Made by a program: the position numbers and the translations under genes. A stretch of 64,000 nt of DNA, taken from Perilla frutescens (lineage: Eukaryota > Streptophyta > Magnoliopsida > Lamiales > Lamiaceae). The notes below the pieces were generated by a model, which was given only the letters and a program-made list of their open reading frames with translations, was not told where the DNA came from and searched no databases. This document shows, piece by piece, positions 42,617-52,212 of the stretch (positions within the stretch are counted from its first letter, which is position 1; every line of letters starts with the position of its first letter). The stretch lies in NCBI GenBank assembly GCA_026008535.1, contig BRKX01000004.1, positions 15,897,501-15,961,500 on the forward strand, read 5' to 3'.

Positions 42617-43300
42617 ATTAGGTCGCTACTTTACTTAACAGCTAGCTGGCCAGACATCTCTTATTCAGTCGGTCTATGCGCACGGTTTCAAGCTAACCTA
42701 AAGAAAAGTCATCTTGAAGCAGCAAAGAGGATTGTCAAATATCTCAAAGGAACCATAAATCTTGGGTTATGGTATCCCAGAGATGACAGTTTGAGTCTAA
42801 TTGGGTATTCAGATTCAGACTTTGGTGGATGCAAGATCAACAGAAAAAGCACTAGTGGCACATGTCAGTTTCTAGGAAGTAAACTGATATCCTGGTTTAG
42901 CAAGAAGTAGCACTCAGTTGCCACATCAACAACTAAAGCAGAATATGTAGCTGCTGGAAGCTGTTGTGCTCAGATACTCTGGATGAAGCAACAGTTGAAG
43001 GACTACAAAGTGGAAACTAAAGAAATACCTATATTCTGTGACAACAATAGTGCAATTGCAATATCTCAGAATCCAGTTCTATATTCAAGAACTAAGCACA
43101 TTGTTATAAGACATCACTTCATCAGAGATCACATCGAGAAGAAGGACATATGCATCAAATATGTCAACACTGAGAAGCAGATAGCTGACATCTTCACCAA
43201 ACCATTGCCTGAAGCAAGGTTTGTGGAGTTATGCATACAATTGGGATTACTTGAGCTAGCATCAAAAGATGAAGATGATCAACTGGAAGAAAAATGCTAA
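42617..43300 (+). pseudogene. Element 2 RNase H
   Basis: SLLYLTASWPDISYSVGLCA, YSDSDFGGCKINRKSTSGTC, SWFSKK followed by a TAG where element 1 keeps Gln, HSVATSTTKAEYVAAGSCCA, then ORF 42983-43300 with FCDNNSAIAISQNP, IRHHFIRDHIEKKD, IADIFTKPLPEARFVELCIQ and an acidic end. The catalytic Asp/Glu/Asp positions remain recognisable. The pol stop at 43298 is the natural end and marks the start of the accessory region. Confidence 0.9.
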
Positions 43301-44191
43301 GAATCCATTCCAGCTGAAGAAAGAAACTGAACCAAAAGGCTTCAAACTCCTCATGAGCAGTTCATAACTAAAAAGGTCGTTGAACTGATCAGTTGGACAC
43401 ATAAGCCATCAGTTTGAAATAAAGCAGGAAGCTGTGGAGAGAAAGTAAACTGGAGCTGATCAGTTTACCCCATCAGCTCAACTAAATCATCAGCTCATTT
43501 GCTCAAACTGATGATCCAGTCAGCTATGCAGAACATACCAGCTGCAAATTGATCAAACTGATGAAGAAATTATATGAACTAGAATAAACTCAAAAGGAGA
43601 TATCAGTTCAAGAGCCAGCTGAAGGAAAACAGCTGAAATGAGAAACAGCTGAATGAAGGTCCAAGCAGTCAAGACCAGTCAAGAACTAATAATAAGACAT
43701 TTCAGTTAGAACTGATCAACAGAAAGATCATCAGTTACAGTCGAAGCTAACTGATGACGTAATCAGTTTCAAGCCAAGGAGAAACTACTAGAGAGAAAAG
43801 ATAAGTTCAAAAATTTTAATAGTGGAAACGGTAAAAACACGTGTCACTCAAATATTACCGTTGAACTTTCTCTCTCTCTCTCTCTCTTCTCATTTATCCC
43901 CAATGGATAGAAATGAAAGGCCAATCGACGGGTCGAATGAATTAATCCAATCATTGAACTTGGGCATACGAAGCGACACAACCGTTGGATGAACCCCATC
44001 ATCTCCTATAAAAAGGATGGCTGAATTCTCATTTTTACTTTTACCGATCCAAAGTTCAGTAAAGAATTAAAACCTTTCTCTTTCTTCATCTCTTGAAACT
44101 GTTCTGCAAAATTTACGAAAGTAAAAACTGAGTTCTAAAATTCAGTCAAAACCAAATTGTCCCTTCTGAACTATTCATCTCAAAAACTCAA
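43301..44191 (+). other. Spacer with putative promoter for ORF A
   Basis: No ORF. Rich in CAGCTGA and ATCAGTT words shared across the family. Contains ACACGTGTCACTCAAATATTAC (about 43837), a CT tract (43868-43888), ACCGTTGGATGAAC, and TATAAAAA at 44007-44014, 178-185 bp before the ORF A ATG. The block is conserved in order in element 1 (33525-33870). Confidence 0.55.
44007..44014 (+). promoter_or_regulatory. TATA-like box upstream of ORF A
   Basis: CTCCTATAAAAAGGATGG; matches CTCATAAATAAC at the homologous place in element 1. Confidence 0.5.
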
Positions 44192-46825
44192 ATGGCTGAT
44201 AGACGCACACTAACTATTTGACGAAAGTTCGACTTTAAGAGACCTGGTGAATCTTCACAAAGATTCCAGACGAATCTCTACAGAGACAAGTTCCTAGATC
44301 TAGTTGCTTATAGAGAAAGGTGCTCAGATTCTTTTCTATGCAACTCACTGATCACTAAGATAGAAGAAGCTGGATTGAAGAGTTTCACGGAAGATTATCC
44401 ATCCAAGGTTTACCCAGAAGCCGTAGTTGAGTTCTACCTAAACTCAAAAGGCTACGATGACAGAATAGTAACTAAAGTTCGTGGAGTCGAACTGATAATA
44501 ACTCCAGAACTGCTCGGAAGATTGTTTAAACTTCCCACTACTGGAACATGATTACAAGATGTAGAAGTTGATCAAGAAGAAGCCTATCGTCACTAGAAGC
44601 GAGTGGAATGTATAGACCCGTATAAAAGTAGTACACTCATGTCATGCTTTCAAGAAGAATACAGAGTTCTAGCATCAGTTGCAGCTAGAATGATTACTGG
44701 GACGACTGGGAGCCATGCAGAGATGTCGGAGCACAAGTATAAAGTCTGTGCAGCAATCATCAGAAGCATCAATGTAAACTGGGCTCAGTACTTCTTTGAG
44801 CAGATAAAGAAGTATGTTGATATTGTTGAAAAGCACTGGACAATAACTGAGTTCCATCAGAAGATGTGCTACCCCTGCAGGATAAGTTGCATATTGGAGA
44901 GCACTTTTAGCTCCTTGTCAGAAGAAACTGACACGCTAATGATCGATAAGCTGGATTTTATACCAGCAACTATTAAAAGACAACCAGCTGCAAAGTCAAT
45001 AAAAATCAAAAGCAGTCAGCCAACTGTTGCCTTCTCAAAGAAAGCAGAGAAGCCTGCAAAAAGAAAAGGTAAGGAGATTGCTACTGAAATACCTCAAGAG
45101 GACTCTGACTCGGACAATAATGTTCCAATAAGTCAAATGATTGGAACCACAATCAAAGCTAAGCCTCTGCGACAAGTTCGATGTCGATCAACTATTGATT
45201 CACATGAAGAAGAGATCTTTATCAGGCCAGTTCAGATCAAGGAAAGAACTGGCAGATCAAAGAAGAAGCCCGCAGCAGTTCAAAACTGTCTCCTTATAAC
45301 ATCAAGGTGTTTGATGTGCCACCAGTTGAAGGAGATGACATTGTGCCTGACAGGGGAATTCCACCAAAGGGCACATAAGTCGATTTCTTCAGAATTGCGT
45401 GCCCCCGATGGGAGAGACTGAAGAGAATATAAGAGCTCTATCAAGAGCTGAAATCGTCAAGTGCTGGGCTGATGAACAAGTGCAGAAGTTCATAGCTGAA
45501 AACTTTATTGAAGATGTGATTGGCACTGCTGCTCTGTATGCAACTCTATCAAGGTACGTCTACTGGTACCTTTGGAGACACCACTTCAACTCCGAAGCCC
45601 ATTTTCTCCTAACTGCTCTTCATGGGATGAGCTTCTGGAGAAGAGAAGAGAGGTGGAGCATGCAATGGGCTGGACAGGAGACTCCTGAGCAAAATCCAGT
45701 CATTACATTGAGGAGAATGCTTGCTATTCGAAGGAACCATCTCCACCCAGAACAACAAACTCTGTTGAACGTGATGAATGATTTACTCAACTGGGCCAAC
45801 ATCAGACTGCCACCTCTGCAAACTCAAGCTGAACAGCAACACTGGAGAAATCCTCAAGTTCAACAGCACCGGTTGCTCAAGGAACTGCATAACCTCAGAC
45901 AACAATAACATCAAAAGGTGCAAGACCAGTTCAACAAAGAAGCTCAGAGCAGTCAGTAAGGGGTTGCAACTGCTGCCCTGAACAACACAAGGCAAACTGT
46001 CATAGCATCTGTGGCTAGGCAGTTAACATTCGAAGAATCCCCTCAAATTGATGACATCATCATTGATCTCCTTGATGATTCTCCTGAGGTGCAAACTGTT
46101 TACAAGCGAACAGCCAGCGATCTGGAGTTTGAAGAAATGCTCAAATCTCCTATCCTACCAGATCTTCCAAGTGATGAAGAGCCACAGAAGTTAACTGAAA
46201 AGACTCGACTGCCTGAGGAGCCAACTGAACCTCAAACTGCTCCTCCCCAAGAGGCAACTCCAGAGCCAGCTGAGTCTGACCAGCCAGCTGGACAGATTGC
46301 TCAAGTAGATGAACAACCTGCCTATCAAGGTACACTAGCAATAACTGTGTACATTGATCCAATTCAAAGAGCTCTTCAAGCTACCGCTCAAACTGCTGCA
46401 CTAAAGATCTCATCAGAATCAAGTTATGATGAGACCATCATTATAGAGACGGACGACATATCTCACACAGTTCCTTGCGAGGAACTAATTGGAATTGAAG
46501 AAGGAGAGGAGCTGACTTAAGAATAGTTCAATTCGATGCTCAACCAAGCAGTTCAATGGTCCAGCTCCCTCCTTATTATGAAGAACTGATCCACACCCTT
46601 CAGCAACAGGTTAAACTGCACACTGAGCAGATCAAGCAGTTGTAAGCTCATCCAAGACTCAAGTTAGCTGAAACTGAGTCATCAAGCAGCGATGAGGATG
46701 AAGAAGATGACATCACCAACCGCTTGCCAAAAGGAAGAAAACTGATCACAAGAAGAACTAAGTGGCTGATCAAGTTAAGACTGATTAGAAAGCCCTATGC
46801 TTACTTCTTGTTAATCAGTTTGTAA
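44192..46825 (+). pseudogene. Accessory ORF A of element 2
   Basis: ATG 44192 (MADRRTLTI, stop, RKFDFKRPGESSQRF). Residues about 50-120: SLITKIEEAGLKSFTEDYPS, YPEAVVEFYLNSKGYDDRIV, KVRGVELIITPELLGRLFKLP. This is the EFY...VRG..I.ITPE.L.RLF.LP layout of the 'putative plant transposon protein' family (Transposase_32, from memory). Then come EEYRVLASVAARMITGTTGS, a helical block with INVNWAQYFFEQIKKYVD, a Lys-rich region (KKAEKPAKRKGKEIATEIP), a frameshift at about 45400, a Trp-rich block (YVYWYLWRHHFNSEAHFLL, 45399-45908), an acidic Pro/Glu region (46011-46520) and a coiled-coil tail (EELIHTLQQQVKLHTEQIKQ). Stops at 44219, 44549, 44594, 45906 and 45957. No signal peptide or membrane helix, so it is not a typical envelope protein. 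Role unknown. Confidence 0.7.
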
Positions 46826-47155
46826 TTATTTATTGATATATATATATATATATAAAATATTATCCTTTTGTTTTCAAATAAATGTCGAACTTCACATTTA
46901 TTTTTGAAAATTTTGACCGTTGCAAGATAATGACACTTGTTAAAGTCATTCAATGCCAACGACCAAAAGAGGCCAGGGGCTAGTACCATTCGAACCATTA
47001 GATCAATGAGCCTGTCCAAACACTCATAAAAAGTCCTTTCTTTCAAGCCTTTTAGAAATACTCCTCCTTTACTTTATAAAAAAAATTCTCTCTCTCTCTC
47101 TCCCCAAGCTCTTGAAATTCCTAAAAGAAAAAAAAAATCTCAGCCAACCCCAAAG
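46826..47155 (+). other. Intergenic segment with promoter-like boxes for ORF B and (TA)n
   Basis: (TA)n at 46838-46855, CACTCATAAAAAG at 47021-47033 (also before ORF B' in element 1), TATAAAAA at 47075, and a CT tract at 47085-47102 before the ORF B ATG at 47156. Confidence 0.55.
47025..47032 (+). promoter_or_regulatory. TATA-like box upstream of ORF B
   Basis: CATAAAAA within CACTCATAAAAAG, conserved with 30527-30534 of element 1; about 125 bp before the ATG. Confidence 0.5.
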
Positions 47156-48467
47156 ATGGCCAAATTATCCAGATCTTCAAATTCCTTCAAATAGCAACTT
47201 ACGAGACACAAATTCCTTGATAGGAAGAAATTCCAATTGATTCTAGATGAATCAAACAACTCACTCCTTCTGTCAAAATCTTCACAAGACAGAAATTCTT
47301 TACTACTTGGAAACACCACCAAAGTTCTTTAGACAAAATTTGGTGAGTGAATTTTTGCTTCAAGCAAAATTATCTGCAGATGGAAAGACAGTGTCATCAG
47401 TGATTCAAGGACGGCCACTTTAAATCACTGAAAGAACAATTGTAGAAGTGTTTCACCTTCCATAGGAAGGTTCATCCGTTCAAGATCTAAAGGAATCTGC
47501 AGAGTCATACTGGAGAGAATGGAAAGCTTCAACCTGTGATAAGCAATTCAGTTTTACAACAGCTAAAACTGATCTGAAGCCCGAGTATGGTGTTCTACTT
47601 GACATAACAAACAAGATGATGTTTGGGGCCATTGGAAGCCTGAGTCAACTCACCCAAGAGAGATACAAGGTTATGATTCACCTTGCTGAAGGGCGACAAA
47701 CAAACTGGGCAGAATTTGTCTTTCAACAATTCAAGCATCAAGTCATCAAGGCCTCTGACTCAAAGAAATCTGGCAAATTTGAGTCCAAGGTAGGACTTGT
47801 TCTAAGAATGAGTAAAATGCTTAAAGACCTGCTGAAACTTCCAAGTGATGAAACACTCCCAACAATGTTCCACCTCATCCGCACCCGTGGATCCACCTTC
47901 TAGATCAACGAAGGAACATGGAGTAGAAATTGGATAAATCATCCACTCTCCTCGCCACCAACGCTTTCGGAGATAGTGGATTCGATGATCAAGTGAATCC
48001 AGCTCCGTATACCAGCCGATGCTCCCTTCCCGGACAACAAACCGGCCAACTCCTCAAGCACACCATTTCTTGGAGATCTACCCATCGCTTCAACTGATGA
48101 GATCTTCACAAACTTGGCCTCAATGAACTTCAGAGAGCACGAAGTCTCTCTCACCTCTGATCACAATCAGTTCATGACAACTGAAGACGCCTATGCATGG
48201 CTCTCCTCACCCATGCAAATTTCTTCAGTTCCCTCACTCCATGATGATAATTTGGCAGCTGCCTTCACCCTCTTGCTAGACTTGTCAATACCATCATGCG
48301 ATCCACCCCAGCTTTTGGATGATGCCAAAAAGGGGGAAGATGGACAGTATGATGATGGATGCTTAACACTTTGGGATCAGATTCAAAGAAAAATTCATCA
48401 TGAGGGGGAAGATCAGCTTCAGGGGGAGCATGGAGAATACAAGGAGTCCAAGAAAGAGGAGAAATGA
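47156..48467 (+). pseudogene. Accessory ORF B of element 2
   Basis: ATG 47156 (MAKLSRSSNSFK, stop, QLTRHKFLDRKKFQLIL...). Then, with stops, a segment homologous to EFLLHAKVTTDGKVTQSVIQ of element 1 and a following ITERTIVEVFHLP. From 47616 the frame is open: MMFGAIGSLSQLTQERYKVM, TNWAEFVFQQFKHQVIKASD, GKFESKVGLVLRMSKMLKDL. The C-terminal part (48114-48467) is acidic with MASMNFREHEVSLTSDHNQF and a Glu/Lys-rich end. The domain order parallels ORF A (EF.L...IxG..L.ITE..I...F.LP, then a YKV...INWA.F.F.Q.K block), so A and B look like an old tandem duplication. Function unknown. Confidence 0.65.
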
Positions 48468-48905
48468 GCAGAAAGAAAAGGAGCAGTTTCAGGGAGTAAA
48501 TTAGTAATTTTAACTACTTTTGAAAATTGAAAGCCTGGATATAATATGCTTTAAGTGAAGATATAATACATAATGCAATTATTCAAATATCATGTCTCAA
48601 ATCAAGTCTTGATTATGATTATAATACTCTGATACTTGAATGAAAGCATGCCAAGCCTGAATACTCTGATAGTTGAATAAAAGCATGCCCAAAATGAAAG
48701 AATGCTAAGTCTAAAAATGCTCTGAAACTTAAAGTCTAAGTGCTCCAATACTTGAATTTCATGCATACCTTGAATGCTTTGATACTTGAATAAATATCAT
48801 GAATAAAATTTGCTCTGATTTCAAGAATCTGCTTAAGCAAACTACAATAAGTATATCAAATGTACATTTGCAGTTTTTCCATCATCATTGACAAAGTTTT
48901 GACAT
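48468..48905 (+). other. Element 2 sequence after ORF B
   Basis: Non-coding. Several repeats of ACTTGAATAAAAGCATGCC / AATACTCTGATA words (48620-48800). Confidence 0.6.
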
Positions 48906-48923
48906 CATCAAAAAGGGGGAAAT
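48906..48923 (+). other. Element 2 polypurine tract
   Basis: AAAAAGGGGGAAAT immediately before the 3' LTR. A near-copy, GATGATGCCAAAAAGGGGGAAG, lies at 48324-48345 inside the end of ORF B. Confidence 0.9.
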
Positions 48924-50544
48924 TGTTAGGAAAAACTATCAAGGAACCTCTAGATTAGGTTTTTATGAGATGTCAAAATTATTTATGAAAAACTGACTAA
49001 AATTCAAGTTGTAGATCTGAGCTGATCGATCCAGAGGATCAAAAAGGAACTCAAGTAAAGTCAAAGTCAATCAATCAGAAGTATGGTCTGCAAACTGAAG
49101 GATACGTCATCCAGTCAGAAGTCAACTCAACTGAGGAGTCAAAAAGTCGAATCAGTCGAAACTAACTGACAACTAAGTCAGCTGAGCTGAGGGAGAAAAG
49201 AGTCGAGTAAGACTGATGGAACTGATAAGAGATCAGACTGGAAGTATCCAACTGATGGCTAAACTGAAGTAAACAAGACAGATCAGCTAAATGCCAGAAC
49301 TGAAGTCAGCCAGCTTATAATTAGTTAAACTGACAAGAAAGCTCAAGAGAAATTAAGCTGACAAGCTAGCCAAGAACTTGAGATCAGTCAAACTGGAGAG
49401 ACAAAGCTCAAAACTGCCTACTAAAGTAATGGCCAAATTGAGCTGACAAGCTCAAAACTGCTAACTGGAGTAATGGCCAAACTGAGCTGACAAGCTCAAT
49501 ACTACCAACTGGAGCAATGGGCGAACTGAACAGACAAGTTCAGTACTGCTCACTGAAACTCAAAAACTGAAGCCAGAGAACCCTGGAGTTATTGCTCAAA
49601 CCGGCGAATCTTGGAATAAATACTTCAACGAAGATCCTAGAATTAAATATCCAACGAAGATCGATTGGCAGAGTAACGGCTATTTCAACCAAAAGCTCCA
49701 GCGATCAATAAAGACCATCTGCCATTGATGAGCCAACAGAGCCACCGATCAATGGAACTCAATGGTCATAAAATCACTCCTCTATAAAAGATGAGTGAAT
49801 TAAAGTGTTCAAGAGAACTCTTTGCCTTCACAACTTTCGCATATACATTCTTGAAATATTCAAGCAAGAGCTTTTCTTTCTCCCTCCCACCTAAGCTCAA
49901 TTCAGCATTTGATAAAAACTGCGAGAGTCCAACTGAGAAGAAGAACTCAAAGAGTCAAGATATTCAGCCAGCTGTTGACGATCCAGCCAGGGCAGCTTTC
50001 TCAGTTTCAGCAATACAACAATCAACTACTCAGCTCAACTAAAGGAGCACATCAGTTGATAACCCCCATTCAAGACTAATCTCTTGAAGATCGAAAGAGA
50101 TCTAAAACCTTGTAAAGACGACAATAGCACCTACCTTCCTAGTGAGCAGTTAGGGACTTCAAGTGTGAGCTGTCGACCCGCTGAGGTAGCGAGTAGTCAC
50201 CAGGTTCAGCCAACTGTCCTTCATTGTGTAATTTGTAAAGAAACTCAAGTTATATAGTGAAGTTTCCCTTCTGCAGAAGGAAGAAAGGACGTAGAAGTTT
50301 GAGACTTTGAACCTCTATAAATATCTAGTGTGCTGTATTGTTTTGTTTATTGCATACCTTTGAATTGCACACAAACTCACACAAGCTGCACCTAAACTGC
50401 CTTAACTGATCAATAAGTTCGTGCATAGATAAGTTTCTCTAAAGCGAGTCAAAAGGGCCCCATTATTCTGCATTTAAAGTGAAAGTTTTTAATCAGTTTA
50501 TTCACCTCCCCTCTAAACTGATATCGACTCACCCGGGACCAACA
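48924..50544 (+). repeat. Element 2 3' LTR
   Basis: 1621 bp, the same length as the 5' LTR, with TATA at 49783-49789 and the 44-bp array at 49396-49560. Differences from the 5' LTR are mainly C/T and G/A. The 83-residue ORF at 49791-50042 is broken in the 5' LTR and is not called. Confidence 0.95.
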
Positions 50545-50549
50545 CCAAC
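50545..50549. other. Target-site duplication CCAAC (right)
   Basis: Second copy of CCAAC (see 35931-35935). Confidence 0.95.
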
Positions 50550-51769
50550 AATTCTTCCTCTGCGCCTTCAGCTGCTTCATCAGTTGTTCCAGCAGCTGAT
50601 CCTTCGGCTTCTTGATCAGTTGATTCTTCAGTTGCTCCTTTAGCTTCTTTCTCAGTTCCGGCTTGTTCTTCATTTTCACTGATTCTTCCCCCTGTTCCAG
50701 TTAAGGGGTTTGGGGTTTCCTGATGATTTATATCATCAGTGACCAAGTTATCTTCAACTGGTCTAGAATCAGTTTCTATGCCATCTTCTAGTGAAACTCC
50801 AATCTGCTCTGGGACAATGTGATCAACATAGTGCAACAGACTTTCACTAGGCAATGCTTGCTCTGATGTACAGTTCTCCCTTTTGTTTCTGTACTCATTA
50901 GAAAGCTCATCAAATACCACATGACATGTTACTTCCACAACTAGTGTTCTTTTGTTGAACACTCTGTAAGCTTGAGAATGAGGGGCATTATAGCGGAGAA
51001 AGATTCCCTCATCAGCTTTAGCACTGAAAGCTTTCAGCTGAGATATGCCATTGTTGTGGATATAACATTTGCAGCCAAATATCTTAAAGTAAGAGATAGA
51101 AGGCTTACAACCCTTGAATAGCTCGTAGGGTGTTTTGTCATGGTTGATGACAATGGCACTTCTGTTCTGGGTGTAGCAGGTTGTGTTAACTGCTTCTGCC
51201 TAATAGCATTCGGCTATGTTGGCATCTGCTACCATTGCTTTGGCTGCCTCCTTTAACGTGTGATTTCTCCTTTCTGCTACGCCATTTTATTGAGGAGTTC
51301 ATACAGCAGAGTGTTCATGAGTGATTCCCAGTTCACTCAGAAACTTGATCATTTGTTGATTGACAAATTCAGTTCAATTGTCGGATCTTATCCTTTGAAC
51401 TGATTTTCCTTTGTCAGTCTGCAATCTCCTGATCAATGTTGATAGCTTCTCAAAAGTCTTATCCTTACTTCTCAGGAACTCCACCTAGGTATACCTTGAG
51501 TAGTCATCTACTACTACAAGTGTAAAATTTTTGCCTCTGGGAGTTGGTGGTCTCACAGGCCCAAATAGGTCCATGTCAAGTAATTGAAGAATGTTAGTTG
51601 TTCCTTGAGGATGACTTTTGTTCTTAAATGACGACTTCACCTGCTTCCCTTTCTGGCATGGTCCGTAGACACTAGTTTTCTTATAAATCTTCTTGGGAAG
51701 CCCATCAACTAGCTCCTTCTTGGCAAGGTAGTTGATAGTTTTGAAGTTGAGATGATTCAGTCATCGATG
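50550..51769 (-). pseudogene. Element 1 integrase and linker
   Basis: From the RT side, the ORF 50962-50513 holds FNKRTLVVEVTCHVVFDELS and an acidic Glu/Thr/Ala-rich linker. Upstream the integrase core reads with stops: LDMDLFGPVRPPTP, then VVVDDYSRYT, stop, VEFLRSKD, RIRSDN, stop, TEFVNQQM, stop-interrupted TPQ-NGVAERRNHTLKEAA and FKIFGCKCYIHNNG. Several stops are explained by C-to-T or G-to-A changes (Trp and Gln codons). The catalytic D, D and E can still be located. Element 2 split this polyprotein just after the linker. Confidence 0.85.
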
Positions 51770-52212
51770 CCATAGCCAACTTACTTCAGTTGAACCTTTG
51801 GAGAGAAAGCAAGTTTCTGAATAGCCGGTTGACCAGTCAACATACATGTTGCCTTTTCTTACTCTAGTCAGGAGTATGAATCCAGTTAACTTGTCTCTGA
51901 TGTTACATAAGCTATTGCTGAAGTCGACTGAGTACCCATTGTCACAAAGCTGACTGATGCTCAGCAGTTTGTGCCTCAGTCCTTCAACATGTGACACACC
52001 ATTTACGATAACTTTTTCTTTGACCATGAACCCTTCTCCAATGGTTCGGCTCTTTGAGTTGTCTCCAAAAGTGACTAGTGGTCCCTTAACCTCTTTATAA
52101 CCGTCAAGATCATTCTTGTCTTCGGTCATGTGTTTTGAGCACCCGCTATCCAGATACCAAGTATCTTTGACCTTGATCTTGGATATGATGCTCTTTTTCT
52201 ACAAGACAGAGA
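51770..52212 (-). pseudogene. Element 1 protease and GAG-pre-integrase region
   Basis: DSGCSKHMTEDKNDLDGYKE holds the protease active site. Then VTFGDNSKSRTIGEGFMVKE, HKLLSISQLCDNGYSVDFSN, GNMYVDWSTGYSETCFLSKG and VSWLWHR to a stop at 51761. It is more open than the same region of element 2. Confidence 0.85.

Larger units (their letters stand above)
35936..50544 (+). mobile_element. SIRE/Maximus-type Ty1/copia element 2 (structurally complete)
   Basis: A 14,609-bp element on the plus strand with two 1621-bp LTRs, PBS, gag, protease, integrase, RT, RNase H, accessory ORFs A and B, polypurine tract and a perfect CCAAC duplication. It is inserted antiparallel into pol of element 1, a member of the same family. 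By eye the two LTRs differ at roughly 70-80 positions, mostly transitions, so insertion is not recent. Every major ORF has stops or shifts, so it is non-autonomous now. At 14.6 kb it is long for a copia element because of the 5.6-kb region after pol. Confidence 0.95.

Noticed and set aside
44192..48467. Accessory ORFs A and B as a retroviral-type envelope
   Set aside because: No signal peptide, no transmembrane helix and no Cys-rich ectodomain seen. Basic clusters point to a nuclear role instead, so I did not call env despite its position.
49791..50042. 83-residue ORF in the element 2 3' LTR
   Set aside because: The same stretch of the 5' LTR is not open, and the region is the untranslated R-U5.
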